NCBI RefSeq assembly: GCF_019970045.1
Contig: NZ_JAHXYI010000002.1
Location: 496,001 to 560,000, forward strand
Source of the DNA: Chryseobacterium sp. GVT01B
Lineage (GTDB): Bacteria; Bacteroidota; Bacteroidia; Flavobacteriales; Weeksellaceae
Reading direction: 5' to 3'
Length of the DNA stretch: 64,000 nucleotides
The notes under the pieces were generated by a model that worked only from the letters and a program-made list of their open reading frames with translations, did not search any database and was not told where the DNA came from. Shown piece after piece: positions 35,064 to 43,972 of the stretch. Every line of letters starts with the position of its first letter. Within the stretch, counting starts at the first letter, position 1. The position numbers were made by a program, and so were the translations under genes.

Positions 35064-35603
35064 ATGCCCCGACCTCGCGAAAGAATACTAAGCACCGCTA
35101 TGGTCCTCTTCCATAGACAGGGCTACAACAATACAGGGATCAATCAGATCATTGAAGATGCAGGGGTCTCAAAAGCAAGTTTTTATCTGCATTTCAGATC
35201 TAAAGATGAACTTTGCATTGAGTTTCTTAATAAAAGATATGACTACTGGGCTTCGGAACTTGAACAGTTTACATCAGAAACAAAAACAGTACAGGAAAAG
35301 ATGCTAAAATCGTTTGATTTTCTGGTTGATATGAATAAAAGAGAAGACTTCAGAGGATGCAGCTTTCTGAATATTTTATCTGAAATTCCTGCTGACAAGG
35401 AAGAGATTCACAAGGTAATCCGGCATCATAAAAGTAAGCTGAGAGAATGCTTCAATGAAGACATTCAAAACGATATTGCAGCAGCTCATATCTACCTTCT
35501 TTTTGAAAGTTCGATACTCACCAGCCAGCTTTACAGATCCAATGAATTAATCGAAAAGTCTAAAATTATCGTGCAGGAGATACTCAATATTTCGAAATTT
35601 TAA
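35064..35603 (+). CDS. TetR/AcrR-family regulator
   Basis: A 179-residue regulator. The N-terminal helix-turn-helix (about 8-52) reads ILSTAMVLFHRQGYNNTGIN then DAGVSKASFYLHFRSKDELC, typical of the family. The C-terminal ligand domain (about 60-179) has a cysteine-bearing segment FRGCSFLNILSEIP seen in the YxaF/LmrA-like group that responds to aromatic or electrophilic compounds. No transporter or enzyme gene lies immediately next to it, so the regulon is unknown apart from itself. Confidence 0.9.
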   Translation: MPRPRERILSTAMVLFHRQGYNNTGINQIIEDAGVSKASFYLHFRSKDELCIEFLNKRYDYWASELEQFTSETKTVQEKMLKSFDFLVDMNKREDFRGCSFLNILSEIPADKEEIHKVIRHHKSKLRECFNEDIQNDIAAAHIYLLFESSILTSQLYRSNELIEKSKIIVQEILNISKF

Positions 35604-35639
35604 AAAGGCCAAATTTCAAAAAATTAAATGCATTATTTG

Positions 35640-35747
35640 GATTCCTACGGAATGACAATGTGTGCGTGTATTTGTATAGTATTAATAGTTATTTCATCAA
35701 TTATATACTCTTAGTGTATCCTTCCTGTTTGTCATTCCGCAGGAATC
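35640..35747. repeat. 108-bp inverted-repeat element
   Basis: Nineteen-base terminal arms (35640-35658 and 35729-35747) match 18 of 19 as inverted copies; the shared core is CGGAATGACAA. The 70-bp centre is AT-rich and non-coding. It looks like a small mobile or REP-type extragenic element. The rest of the gap 35604-35918 holds the phytase-locus promoter. Confidence 0.6.
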
Positions 35748-35825
35748 TAGATTTATCTTATCATCAAACCGTTTATCTGAACTTTAATAACAACATCTTT
35801 TTCTTTTATCTTTTATCTTCCTATA

Positions 35826-35891
35826 TTAACAATTCTTAAGAAACACTTAATTTTCTCTTCAACTCCTTTTCCAAACAGTCGTTTAATTTTG
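35826..35891 (+). promoter_or_regulatory. Promoter of the phytase locus with phased TTAA repeats
   Basis: TAATTTTG (35884-35891) fits the -7 element; no TTG is seen at -33, which suggests a need for an activator. Upstream, TTAACA (35826), TTAAGA (35836) and TTAATT (35847) recur at intervals of 10 and 11 bp, the phasing of response-regulator sites such as Pho boxes. Given the phytase downstream, control by phosphate starvation is plausible but unproven. Confidence 0.42.
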
Positions 35892-35918
35892 TTGTGATTT
35901 TTATCTAAAAAAGGAAAA

Positions 35919-38729
35919 GTGAAGAAAATTTTTACATCTGTTTTATTTTGTGCCTCTATTTTTTTCTATGCACAAACCGGATCTCTTTCCGGAAACATTA
36001 ATGACGACTCGAAAATTGCCCTTCCGGGAGCTAAGATCTCTCTGAGCCCGGGAAACATTTATACCACCTCAGATGAGCATGGAAACTTTGTTTTCCTGAA
36101 TGTTCCTCCGGGAAGTTATACTATGAAAATTGATTATCTTGGGTATGGTGTTCATGAATACAACGTAACAGTTGAAAGTGAGAAAAATACCCGTCAGAAT
36201 ATTATTTTCGACAAAAAAGAAAACTCTATTGCTGCAATTGTAGTCTCTGGAGCTACTTTAAAAAATCAGGCAAGAGCTTTAAACAAGCAAAAAAACAACG
36301 CCAATATTACCAATGTCATTTCTTCTGACCAGATCGGGCGTTTTCCTGATGCCAATATCGGGGATGCTTTGAAACGTGTTCCGGGAGTTACCATACAGAA
36401 TGATCAGGGGGAAGCCAGAAATCTTATTATCAGAGGACTAGCTCCCAATCTTAACTCTGTTACCCTGAATGGTGACAGAATTCCTTCTGCTGAAGGGGAT
36501 AACCGTAATGTACAGATGGACCTGATCCCTTCTGATATGATCTCCACGATTGAGGTGAATAAAACCTTGACTCCGGATATGGATGCTGATGCCATCGGAG
36601 GTTCCGTAAACCTTATTACCAGGGCTTCCCCGAACGGACAAAGAATTTCTGCAACGGTTGCCGGAGGATACAATCCGATCCGTGAAAAAGGAAATTATAC
36701 CGCAGGATTTGTGTATGGAAACCGATTTTTAGATAAAAAACTAGGGGCTGTATTCAGTTTTTCCTATAACAACAATAATTTTGGTTCGGATAATATAGAG
36801 CCGGTGTGGAGCCAGGCGAACGATCTTGCACAGACGGTTTATGTAAGTAAAATGGGAGTTCGTTATTATAATGAACACCGTATCAGACATAGTTTTGATC
36901 TTAATATGGATTATGAATTCAATTCCAAAAACAAGATCTATGCTTCTGCCATGTATAATTTCAGAAATGATAAAGAAACCAGGCTGGCTTTAGGATATAA
37001 AATAAAACCGGTCTATAACGCCGATGAAACAGAGATTACAGACTGGAAAGGAAGTATCACAAGACAAAATAAAGGTGGTGATGCTAATAATGACAATACC
37101 CGTCTTGAGAAACAGAAAGTTCAGAACTATGCTTTGAGAGGGGAACATTTATTAGGTTCTAAAGTAGATCTGGACTGGTCAGTCAACTATGCCATTGCAA
37201 GCGAGGATAAGCCTCATCAGCGTTATATTGAGTTTGAAAACAGCAAAATGAATTTCTCTCCCGATCTTAGTAATCCTGAAAAACCGATGTTCAATCTCCT
37301 TGCTGCAGATAATTTAGGAAGTTACAAACTGAGTGACCTTTCGGATGCCAATAACTTTACACAGGAAAAAGAATTGGGCGCAAAAGTGAATGTACGTTTT
37401 CCATTTTCTGTAATTGATGGCCAGAAAGGGCGTCTTCGTACCGGTTTCCGTATGCGTCTGAAGAAAAAAGAAAGAGAAAATGATTTCTATTCTTTTACGC
37501 CTGTGAACACTATGGGAAGCCTTTTATCTGTGCCAACGATAAATCTTGACGGTCAGAACTTCCAGCCGGGAAATTATGTTCCGGGAACATTCGTTGATCC
37601 TGCTTTCCTTGGAGGGCTGGATTTATTCAATCCTGCTTTGTTTAATGGAAAATTAAAGCCTGAGAAATATCTTTCAAGCAATTACAATGCGAAGGAGCAG
37701 ATCTATGCAGGTTATATCCGTTGGGATCAGGATTTCAATGATCAATTATCCATGATCGTTGGAGCACGTATTGAAACAACCAACATTGATTACACCGGAA
37801 ACTATGTAATGAATGAAAAGAATCTTGTAGGACAAATCAATAATACGAATACGTATACAAATGTTCTTCCTAATATTTCCTTCAAATATGTTCCGATTCA
37901 GGATCTTGTGCTTCGTGCAGCATTTACTACAGCTCTTGCCCGCCCGAATTATTATTCATTGGTTCCTTACCTTAATGTTATTTCAGAAGACGAGATCGTA
38001 GCTGCCGGAAATCCGAACTTAAAAGCAACCTATGCATATAATTTTGATTTTATGGCAGAAAAGTACTTTAAGTCTGTAGGGATACTTTCTGGAGGTATTT
38101 TTTATAAAAACCTGAATAACTTTATTTACACGTATTCCCAAAGAAATTATACGGCAAATGATTTCGCAAATGATTTTGCAGGACAATCCAACCCAATTCC
38201 TGCAGGGGAAAGCAACTGGAAATTTACCCAGCAGCGTAATGGTGATAATGTAGATATTTATGGTTTTGAAGTAGCTTTACAAAGACAGCTTGACTTCATC
38301 CCCGGAGCTTTCTGGAAGGGTCTTGGAGTGTATGTAAACTATACGTACACCAAATCCAAAGCAAAAGGAATCACCAATGAAGAAGGCATTGAAAGAACAG
38401 ATGTAGGATTCCCAGGAGCCGCTCCTCATATGTTCAACGGATCTCTTTCCTGGGAAAACAAACGTTTTTCAGCCAGAGTTTCTATGAACTATGCGTCTCA
38501 TTATATTGATGAACTGGGAGGAAAAGCCTTTGACGACCGTTATTATGACAAACAGTTTTTCCTTGATGCCAATGCTTCCTACAAAATTACAAGCCAGCTC
38601 AGAGTTTTTGCAGAAGCCAATAATCTGACCAATCAGCCGTTAAGATATTACCAGGGAATCCAGAGCAGAACCGCCCAGGCTGAATATTACAGGCCAAGGT
38701 TTACAATGGGGGTAAAATTTGATTTTTAA
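35919..38729 (+). CDS. TonB-dependent receptor linked to phytase
   Basis: A 936-residue outer-membrane receptor with a GTG start at 35919, preceded by AAGGAAAA. The signal peptide is cleaved near FYAQ. A carboxypeptidase-D-like domain (about 22-105) precedes the plug (about 130-240; GRFPDANIGDALKRVPGV, RGLAPNLNSVTLNGDR, VNKTLTPDMDADAIGGSV) and the barrel, which ends in the expected aromatic GVKFDF. No SusD partner follows; instead a phytase gene begins 6 bp later. It probably imports phytate or its breakdown products, an inference from linkage. Confidence 0.92.
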   Translation: MKKIFTSVLFCASIFFYAQTGSLSGNINDDSKIALPGAKISLSPGNIYTTSDEHGNFVFLNVPPGSYTMKIDYLGYGVHEYNVTVESEKNTRQNIIFDKKENSIAAIVVSGATLKNQARALNKQKNNANITNVISSDQIGRFPDANIGDALKRVPGVTIQNDQGEARNLIIRGLAPNLNSVTLNGDRIPSAEGDNRNVQMDLIPSDMISTIEVNKTLTPDMDADAIGGSVNLITRASPNGQRISATVAGGYNPIREKGNYTAGFVYGNRFLDKKLGAVFSFSYNNNNFGSDNIEPVWSQANDLAQTVYVSKMGVRYYNEHRIRHSFDLNMDYEFNSKNKIYASAMYNFRNDKETRLALGYKIKPVYNADETEITDWKGSITRQNKGGDANNDNTRLEKQKVQNYALRGEHLLGSKVDLDWSVNYAIASEDKPHQRYIEFENSKMNFSPDLSNPEKPMFNLLAADNLGSYKLSDLSDANNFTQEKELGAKVNVRFPFSVIDGQKGRLRTGFRMRLKKKERENDFYSFTPVNTMGSLLSVPTINLDGQNFQPGNYVPGTFVDPAFLGGLDLFNPALFNGKLKPEKYLSSNYNAKEQIYAGYIRWDQDFNDQLSMIVGARIETTNIDYTGNYVMNEKNLVGQINNTNTYTNVLPNISFKYVPIQDLVLRAAFTTALARPNYYSLVPYLNVISEDEIVAAGNPNLKATYAYNFDFMAEKYFKSVGILSGGIFYKNLNNFIYTYSQRNYTANDFANDFAGQSNPIPAGESNWKFTQQRNGDNVDIYGFEVALQRQLDFIPGAFWKGLGVYVNYTYTKSKAKGITNEEGIERTDVGFPGAAPHMFNGSLSWENKRFSARVSMNYASHYIDELGGKAFDDRYYDKQFFLDANASYKITSQLRVFAEANNLTNQPLRYYQGIQSRTAQAEYYRPRFTMGVKFDF

Positions 38730-38735
38730 ATACAT

Positions 38736-39770
38736 ATGAAAAACATACATTATATACTGGCTCTTTCAGTTCTTCCTTTTGTGATGAACTGTACAGGGCA
38801 GAAAGAGTTAGCAGAAAAATTAAAACCCACAGTTATCACAGAAACTGTGGTTCATGATACGGATGATCCCGCCATATGGATCAATCCACAGGATACCTCA
38901 AAAAGTATCATCATCGGAACTGATAAAGATACCAACGGAGGATTATATGCTTTTGACCTTAACGGAAAAATCATCAATAAGGTTTTGGGATTGAAACGTC
39001 CCAACAACGTTGATCTGGAATATGGTTTTATGCTGAATGGTAAAAAAACAGATATTGCTGCCGTAACGGAAAGGGAAACCAACAAAGTAAAGTTATATAC
39101 GCTTCCTGAGCTGAAAGAAATCGGAGAAATCTCTGTATTTGACGGAGAATCCGAACGTGGTCCGATGGGAGTTTCTCTCTATAAAAATCCTCAGACAGAA
39201 GAAATATTTGTCATTGTGGGAAGAAAATCAGGTCCGGCTAACGGCTACCTTTGGCAATATAAACTGATTGAAAAAGATAGCGTCATTACTGGAGAAGTTG
39301 TTCGTAAATTCGGGAAATACAGCGGGCTGAAAGAGATTGAAAGCATCGCTGTAGATGATGAAATGGGGTATATCTATTATTCTGATGAGCAGTTTGGCGT
39401 TCACAAATATTATGCAGATCCGGACAGAGGAAATGAGGAATTATCCGTTTTCGGGAAGGGTGATTTTAAATCTGATGTGGAAGGAATTTCCATCTACCCT
39501 ACTTCTAAAGGAAAAGGATATATTCTGGTTTCCAATCAGCAGAATGATACCTTCAATGTTTATCTGAGAGAAGATCAATCAAAGGGAAGAATTGCCGAAA
39601 TTCCTGTTTCTACACTGGAAAGTGACGGTTCTGAGGTAACGAATGTTAATTTAGGTCCAAAATTTCCTAAAGGAGTTTTCGTGGCGATGAGCAATGGCAG
39701 AGTATTTCACTTTTATGATTGGAGAATAGTTGAGAAAGCCATTAAATCTGCTGTGAAATCTGCTAAATAA
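38736..39770 (+). CDS. Beta-propeller phytase, lipoprotein
   Basis: A 344-residue protein with a lipoprotein signal (Cys in VMNCTGQ, about 19). The rest matches the beta-propeller phytase family: HDTDDPAIWINPQD (about 40-53), IIGTDKDTNGGLYAFDLNG (about 60-79), RPNNVDLEYGF and SVAD-like SIAVDDEMGYIYYSDEQFG (about 203-222). The acidic clusters bind calcium ions. It removes phosphate from phytate at the cell surface. It follows the TonB receptor by 6 bp and both are surely co-transcribed. Confidence 0.92.
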   Translation: MKNIHYILALSVLPFVMNCTGQKELAEKLKPTVITETVVHDTDDPAIWINPQDTSKSIIIGTDKDTNGGLYAFDLNGKIINKVLGLKRPNNVDLEYGFMLNGKKTDIAAVTERETNKVKLYTLPELKEIGEISVFDGESERGPMGVSLYKNPQTEEIFVIVGRKSGPANGYLWQYKLIEKDSVITGEVVRKFGKYSGLKEIESIAVDDEMGYIYYSDEQFGVHKYYADPDRGNEELSVFGKGDFKSDVEGISIYPTSKGKGYILVSNQQNDTFNVYLREDQSKGRIAEIPVSTLESDGSEVTNVNLGPKFPKGVFVAMSNGRVFHFYDWRIVEKAIKSAVKSAK

Positions 39771-39807
39771 AAATTAGCCTTTCAATCATAAAGGCTGATA
39801 AGGTTTT

Positions 39808-39888
39808 AAGAGTATTAATTTGAGCCACACTGTCATTGCGAACCAAAGATGAAGCAATCTCATGAGTTGAATTCAACTTAATACTCTT
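39808..39888. repeat. 81-bp extragenic inverted-repeat element
   Basis: Perfect 11-bp ends AAGAGTATTAA (39808-39818) and TTAATACTCTT (39878-39888) flank an inner TGTCATTGCG...GAAGCAATCT hairpin and the palindrome GTTGAATTCAAC (39866-39877). The inner part resembles the TCATTGCGA/GAAGCAATCT repeats scattered in many bacterial genomes. It lies between the convergent phytase and UvrA-like genes and may also act as their terminator. Confidence 0.6.
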
Positions 39889-39903
39889 CATTTTTCATTC
39901 CTT

Positions 39904-42153
39904 TTACTGAATATGCTTCTTCAGAAACTCTGCAGTGAATGATATTTTGTTTTTCAACAGCTCCAGCGGAGTGCCTTCAAACAATACTTTCCCGCCAAAT
40001 TTTCCTGCACCTGGTCCCATATCAATAATCCAGTCTGCCTGTGAAATAATATCCAGATTGTGTTCTATGACAATCAGTGTATTATTCTGATCTACAAGAC
40101 TATTAAAAAAAGTCAGGAGTTTTTGGGTATCACTTGGATGCAGACCTGTACTTGGTTCATCAAGAATAATGATCTGATTGGTATTTTTCAGCTCTCTTGT
40201 CAGCTTCAGGCGCTGTCTCTCACCTCCGGAAAAGCTGTCCAGTCTTTGTCCAAGAGTCAAATAATCAAGCCCTAATTGTATCAGCAGATCAAAATTTTTG
40301 AGAACAGGTTCTTCTTTAAAGAAAGAGACTGCTTCGGAAACGGTCATATTCATCACTTCCACAATCGTTTTTCCACTGTATGTGTATTGCAGCACATCAG
40401 GATCAAATCCCGAACCTCCACAAACTTCACAAGGCTGCTCAATATCATCCATAAAAGCAAGATCAATCTTTTCTATTCCCAATCCTTTACAGTTTTTACA
40501 GGTTCCTTCACTATTTCTGCTGAACAGTTTGTCTGAAACATGATTAGATTGTGCAAAAAGCTTACGCACAATATCTGATATCCCCAGATACGTAAGCAAG
40601 TTGGACCTGGCACTTGCAGCGAACAAAGATTGGTCAATAATGGTCACATCAGGATAAAGCTCCGGCAGAATGCGGTTAATCAGAGTACTTTTGCCAGATC
40701 CTGCCACTCCCGTTACAACGGTCATTACTCCGGTTGGGATATTTACAGTCACATTGTTAAGATTATACCTGTTGGCATTTTTAATTTCCAGATAACCATC
40801 AGGCTTTCTGAATTTTTGCTTTATAAAAGGTTTCCTTGCAAAATAAGACCCTGTTTTGCCGGTTGAAGTCTTTAAGTTTTTAAATGTTCCCTCATAGACC
40901 ACTTCTCCCCCGTTTCTTCCTGAGCCCGGGCCTATATCAATAATATGATCTGCCATTTTTATCAGGTCCGGATCGTGCTCTACAATTAAGACAGAATTTC
41001 CCTTATCTCTGATCTGCTGTATGATCGTGATAATATTTTGCAGATCTTTTGGATGAAGACCAATACTGGGCTCATCAAATATATATAAAAGATCTATCAG
41101 ACTGTTTCCCAGACTCCGTACCATTTTTATACGCTGTGATTCTCCTCCGGAAAGGGTGTTGGTACTCCTGTCAAGAGTCAGATACTGCAATCCGATGGTC
41201 ATAATATTCTGTAGTTTTGCCGAAAGTTCTTTGATAACGACTTCATATTGCTTTGATTCCAACGAAGTAATGAACTCAAGCAGTTCATCCACAGAAAGAG
41301 CCATACAATCTGCAATACTTTTATCTTCGATCTTACAGGACAGTATTTTTTCATTCAACCGTTTTCCCTCACATAACGGGCAGGTTTTTGTAATCACAAT
41401 ATTTTTCAGGGCATCTTTTCTTGTGATGTTTTCTTTAGAATCTTTTTTCAGGAACGCTTTTTCTATTCTTGGAACAAGCCCTTCATATTTTACGGTTTTT
41501 CCCCAGTCTTTATGGGGATGTTTGGGTTTATGCTCTGGTGCATACAGCAAAATCTCCCACTCTTTTTCTGTAAAATCTTTCAGTTTCTTATCATTATCAA
41601 AATATCCGGACAAGGTATATCTTGTTAAACGCCATCCACCCGGCTGAAAGGTCGGAAACCGGAGTGCTCCTTCATGTAAGGATTTTTCACGATCAATTAA
41701 AGCATTCACGTCCAGGGTCTGAACAAAACCCAATCCCTCACATTCCGGGCACATTCCCTGCGGATGATTAAATGAAAAAACGTTTGAATATCCTACAAAA
41801 GGTTCTCCCATTCTCGAAAATAACAACCTTAAGGAAGCAGATACATCAGCTGCCGTTCCCACCGTAGATCTGGCATTTCCTCCTAGCCGCTTCTGATTGA
41901 TGATGATAGGAACATTCAGATTTTCAATTTTATCCACATCAGGCAGGCCATAATGCTGCAGACGGTTTCTGATAAAACTGTTCTGGGTCTCATTAATCTG
42001 TCTCTGAGCCTCAGCTCCAATGGTTTCAAAAACCAATGAAGATTTCCCGGATCCTGATACTCCCGTAAAAACCACGATCTTATATTTTGGAATTTTTATG
42101 GAAATATTTTTGAGATTATTTTGCCGGGCGTTCGTAATTTCTATATTTTCCAT
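39904..42153 (-). CDS. Short UvrA-like ABC ATPase
   Basis: A 749-residue UvrA-family protein with two ABC modules. The first has Walker A TGVSGSGKSSL (about 31-41), LSGGESQRIKM and FDEPSIGLHP; the second has VAGSGKST (about 480), FSGGERQRLKL and LDEPSTGLHP. Zinc-binding CxxC pairs are present (CPECEGLG, CPLCEGKR, CKNCKGLG, CEVCGGSG). Canonical UvrA is about 940 residues; the missing part corresponds mainly to the UvrB-binding and insertion regions. Such short forms (UvrA2/DrrC-like) are linked with resistance to DNA-binding drugs rather than general repair. A MarR gene is divergent and an operator dyad lies between them. Confidence 0.88.
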   Translation of the reverse strand: MENIEITNARQNNLKNISIKIPKYKIVVFTGVSGSGKSSLVFETIGAEAQRQINETQNSFIRNRLQHYGLPDVDKIENLNVPIIINQKRLGGNARSTVGTAADVSASLRLLFSRMGEPFVGYSNVFSFNHPQGMCPECEGLGFVQTLDVNALIDREKSLHEGALRFPTFQPGGWRLTRYTLSGYFDNDKKLKDFTEKEWEILLYAPEHKPKHPHKDWGKTVKYEGLVPRIEKAFLKKDSKENITRKDALKNIVITKTCPLCEGKRLNEKILSCKIEDKSIADCMALSVDELLEFITSLESKQYEVVIKELSAKLQNIMTIGLQYLTLDRSTNTLSGGESQRIKMVRSLGNSLIDLLYIFDEPSIGLHPKDLQNIITIIQQIRDKGNSVLIVEHDPDLIKMADHIIDIGPGSGRNGGEVVYEGTFKNLKTSTGKTGSYFARKPFIKQKFRKPDGYLEIKNANRYNLNNVTVNIPTGVMTVVTGVAGSGKSTLINRILPELYPDVTIIDQSLFAASARSNLLTYLGISDIVRKLFAQSNHVSDKLFSRNSEGTCKNCKGLGIEKIDLAFMDDIEQPCEVCGGSGFDPDVLQYTYSGKTIVEVMNMTVSEAVSFFKEEPVLKNFDLLIQLGLDYLTLGQRLDSFSGGERQRLKLTRELKNTNQIIILDEPSTGLHPSDTQKLLTFFNSLVDQNNTLIVIEHNLDIISQADWIIDMGPGAGKFGGKVLFEGTPLELLKNKISFTAEFLKKHIQ

Positions 42154-42163
42154 ATTTAAATTG

Positions 42164-42194
42164 CTTAACTTTGTTAATAATTAACTAAGTTAAG
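42164..42194. promoter_or_regulatory. 31-bp dyad operator shared by UvrA-like and MarR genes
   Basis: CTTAACTT (42164-42171) and AAGTTAAG (42187-42194) enclose GTTAATAATTAAC (42173-42185), all on one centre at 42179, with a single mismatched pair. TAACTTTG (42166-42173) could be the -7 element of the MarR gene. It lies 10 bp from both start codons and is an excellent MarR-type site. Confidence 0.75.
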
Positions 42195-42204
42195 TATATT
42201 TATC

Positions 42205-42627
42205 ATGAAACACATTGAAAAAGAGTTTTTTAACACATTCACCAATTTCCAATGTTTTATTCTGGCACATATGAACCGGGGAAATATCAATGGAGTTACT
42301 GCTGCTCATTATAATATCATTGAATTTATTTTAAGAAAAGAAACAGCCACAGGAAGGGAAATCTCAGCAGCATTTAACATCAGCCAGGCAGCCATCTCGA
42401 AGCAGCTGAAATTTCTGATCAGCAATGATTTGATCCTTAAGAAACAGGAGGAAACAGATCACAGGAAATACAATCTTTCAGTAACAGATAAGGGAAGGTT
42501 TATTATAGAAAATTCAGAAACTTTCCGCAAAAACATTACCAAACAGACGGCTTCTATACTGACTTCTAAAGAATTGGAAAATTTTAATTACCTGCTAAGC
42601 AAAGTGCTGAGTCATGTAAAATTGTAA
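42205..42627 (+). CDS. MarR-family regulator of the UvrA-like gene
   Basis: A 140-residue MarR protein. The reading helix lies in ATGREISAAFNISQAAISKQ (about 50-69), and the wing in LKKQEETDHRKYNLSVTDKG. Helices at both ends would form the dimer interface. It is divergent from the UvrA-like ATPase with a 51-bp gap filled by a 31-bp dyad, so it most likely represses both genes until a drug or DNA-binding ligand is bound. That role is inferred from the arrangement. Confidence 0.9.
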   Translation: MKHIEKEFFNTFTNFQCFILAHMNRGNINGVTAAHYNIIEFILRKETATGREISAAFNISQAAISKQLKFLISNDLILKKQEETDHRKYNLSVTDKGRFIIENSETFRKNITKQTASILTSKELENFNYLLSKVLSHVKL

Positions 42628-42637
42628 TATCCTTCTC

Positions 42638-43360
42638 TTACTTATAGGTCCCAAATATCCTGTCCCAGATAGAAGTATAAAATCCAAAGTTTTTGCTTTC
42701 GTCCAGATGATGCTGATTATGAAATCTTGTTGTTCCTACGAATAAACGGTCAAATGAGGCCGGAAAAAATTCCCTGTTCAGATGTCCTATGGTTCCCCAG
42801 ATAAGGTTGAGTATTAGATAAGTGGAAATAGAAATTACGGAGAAATCATAACCGATGAGTAAAACGAGCATCATGAATCCAAACCCTATTGTTTCAAAAG
42901 GATGGAGAACAAAAAGGCTCAGAAAATTGGTACTTACATGCTCGTGGTGCTTTCTATGCAGAATTTTGTAGATCAAAGGCAAGTGGGCTCCGTAATGAAA
43001 GAAATACATCAGAAGATCCATCAAAAGAAGCAAAGCAATGATTTCTGCTGTTATCCCAACTACCGATTGAGTTTCTCCAAGCACAATCCATCCGTTTTTC
43101 CATAAGAAAGCTCCCAGCAGCATGACGAAGCTGTTACAGATGATGGTAAAAAGGCTGAGGTAGAAATCGGATCTTGTAACAGGATGATTTTTTTCCTGCA
43201 GCTGACTTTTACGGCAGGTCTTTTCAATAAAAACATATAAACCTATAGAAAACAGGTACAGAAAACTGTTAATGACAAGACTGAATATCATCCATTGCGG
43301 CCAGGAAAACTGCCAGAACAGATGCAAATTACCGGAAAACTCTGCTTGATTAAAATTCAT
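42638..43360 (-). CDS. Sterol desaturase/fatty-acid hydroxylase family protein
   Basis: A 240-residue membrane di-iron protein with about four helices and the histidine motifs FFHYGAH (about 117-123), HRKHHEHVS (about 135-143) and FHNQHH (near 215). It is convergent with the MarR gene, with a gap of only 10 bp. Members hydroxylate or desaturate lipids, sphingolipids or carotenoids. The substrate is unknown; it is not a second CrtZ, being longer and with different His spacing. Confidence 0.85.
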   Translation of the reverse strand: MNFNQAEFSGNLHLFWQFSWPQWMIFSLVINSFLYLFSIGLYVFIEKTCRKSQLQEKNHPVTRSDFYLSLFTIICNSFVMLLGAFLWKNGWIVLGETQSVVGITAEIIALLLLMDLLMYFFHYGAHLPLIYKILHRKHHEHVSTNFLSLFVLHPFETIGFGFMMLVLLIGYDFSVISISTYLILNLIWGTIGHLNREFFPASFDRLFVGTTRFHNQHHLDESKNFGFYTSIWDRIFGTYK

Positions 43361-43438
43361 AAACCTTTCATCCTTCAGCTTGATGTTATAAAGGTATGAA
43401 TTTCACAGCAAAATCAGCTGATAAAGTAGTTTCAGGTA

Positions 43439-43708
43439 TTATTTCTGCCTTGCTTTTCTTCTGAGCTCCCGAAGCCTTACGGTAAGGTTTTTCCGTAAAT
43501 CATTATGATACTGCCGGTAGTTTTTGATGCTGTTCTCCAGATTCTTTTTATTAAGCAGATATTCTTCATACAGATGACCCAGTTCTGAAATCTGTGTAAC
43601 CACATCCGAAGGCTGGCTTTCAGGATCTTCTGCAGCTTCTATCAGCAGACGGTAATATTCAATACGGCTGGTCAGGTTCATGTGAAGTTTCGGTTCTATT
43701 CCCTGCAT
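43439..43708 (-). CDS. Small basic helical protein, unknown
   Basis: An 89-residue protein, mostly helical, with a strongly basic C-terminus (LTVRLRELRRKARQK). There is no signal peptide or membrane helix. I do not recognise the family. It lies 78 bp upstream of the hydroxylase gene on the same strand and could be in the same transcript. A nucleic-acid-binding role is possible from its charge only. Confidence 0.55.
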   Translation of the reverse strand: MQGIEPKLHMNLTSRIEYYRLLIEAAEDPESQPSDVVTQISELGHLYEEYLLNKKNLENSIKNYRQYHNDLRKNLTVRLRELRRKARQK

Positions 43709-43822
43709 GATTTTGTGATTTTATGGTGTTCCTGAATAGGTAAAAGGGCAAAAAAGGTTTTATCCTTTTACTATTCGATATTATTTTTTTTATTATTAAA
43801 TAAATCTTTTAATTTTTTCTTG

Positions 43823-43936
43823 AACCATTAAGATTGTATTAAGGTGTTAAGATTATTAAGATCAAACTTCGCTTTAACTTAAGATCAGAATGATTGGTCT
43901 TAACTATACTTTATTTCTTCAAATTTCTTAATGGTT
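43823..43936. repeat. 114-bp extragenic repeat with inverted ends
   Basis: AACCATTAAG (43823-43832) and CTTAATGGTT (43927-43936) are perfect inverted ends. Inside, TTAAGATCAA and TTGGTCTTAA form a nearly matching inner pair. The sequence is non-coding and AT-rich with several TTAAG steps, like scattered extragenic repeats of flavobacteria. It fills most of the gap between the S41 gene stop and the small helical gene. Confidence 0.5.
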
Positions 43937-43972
43937 AAAAATATTTACTTCATTTCTTTCTCTATCCGAATT

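Noticed and set aside
39904..42153. Canonical nucleotide-excision UvrA
   Set aside because: At 749 residues it is about 190 shorter than UvrA, lacks the UvrB-binding region and has its own divergent MarR regulator.
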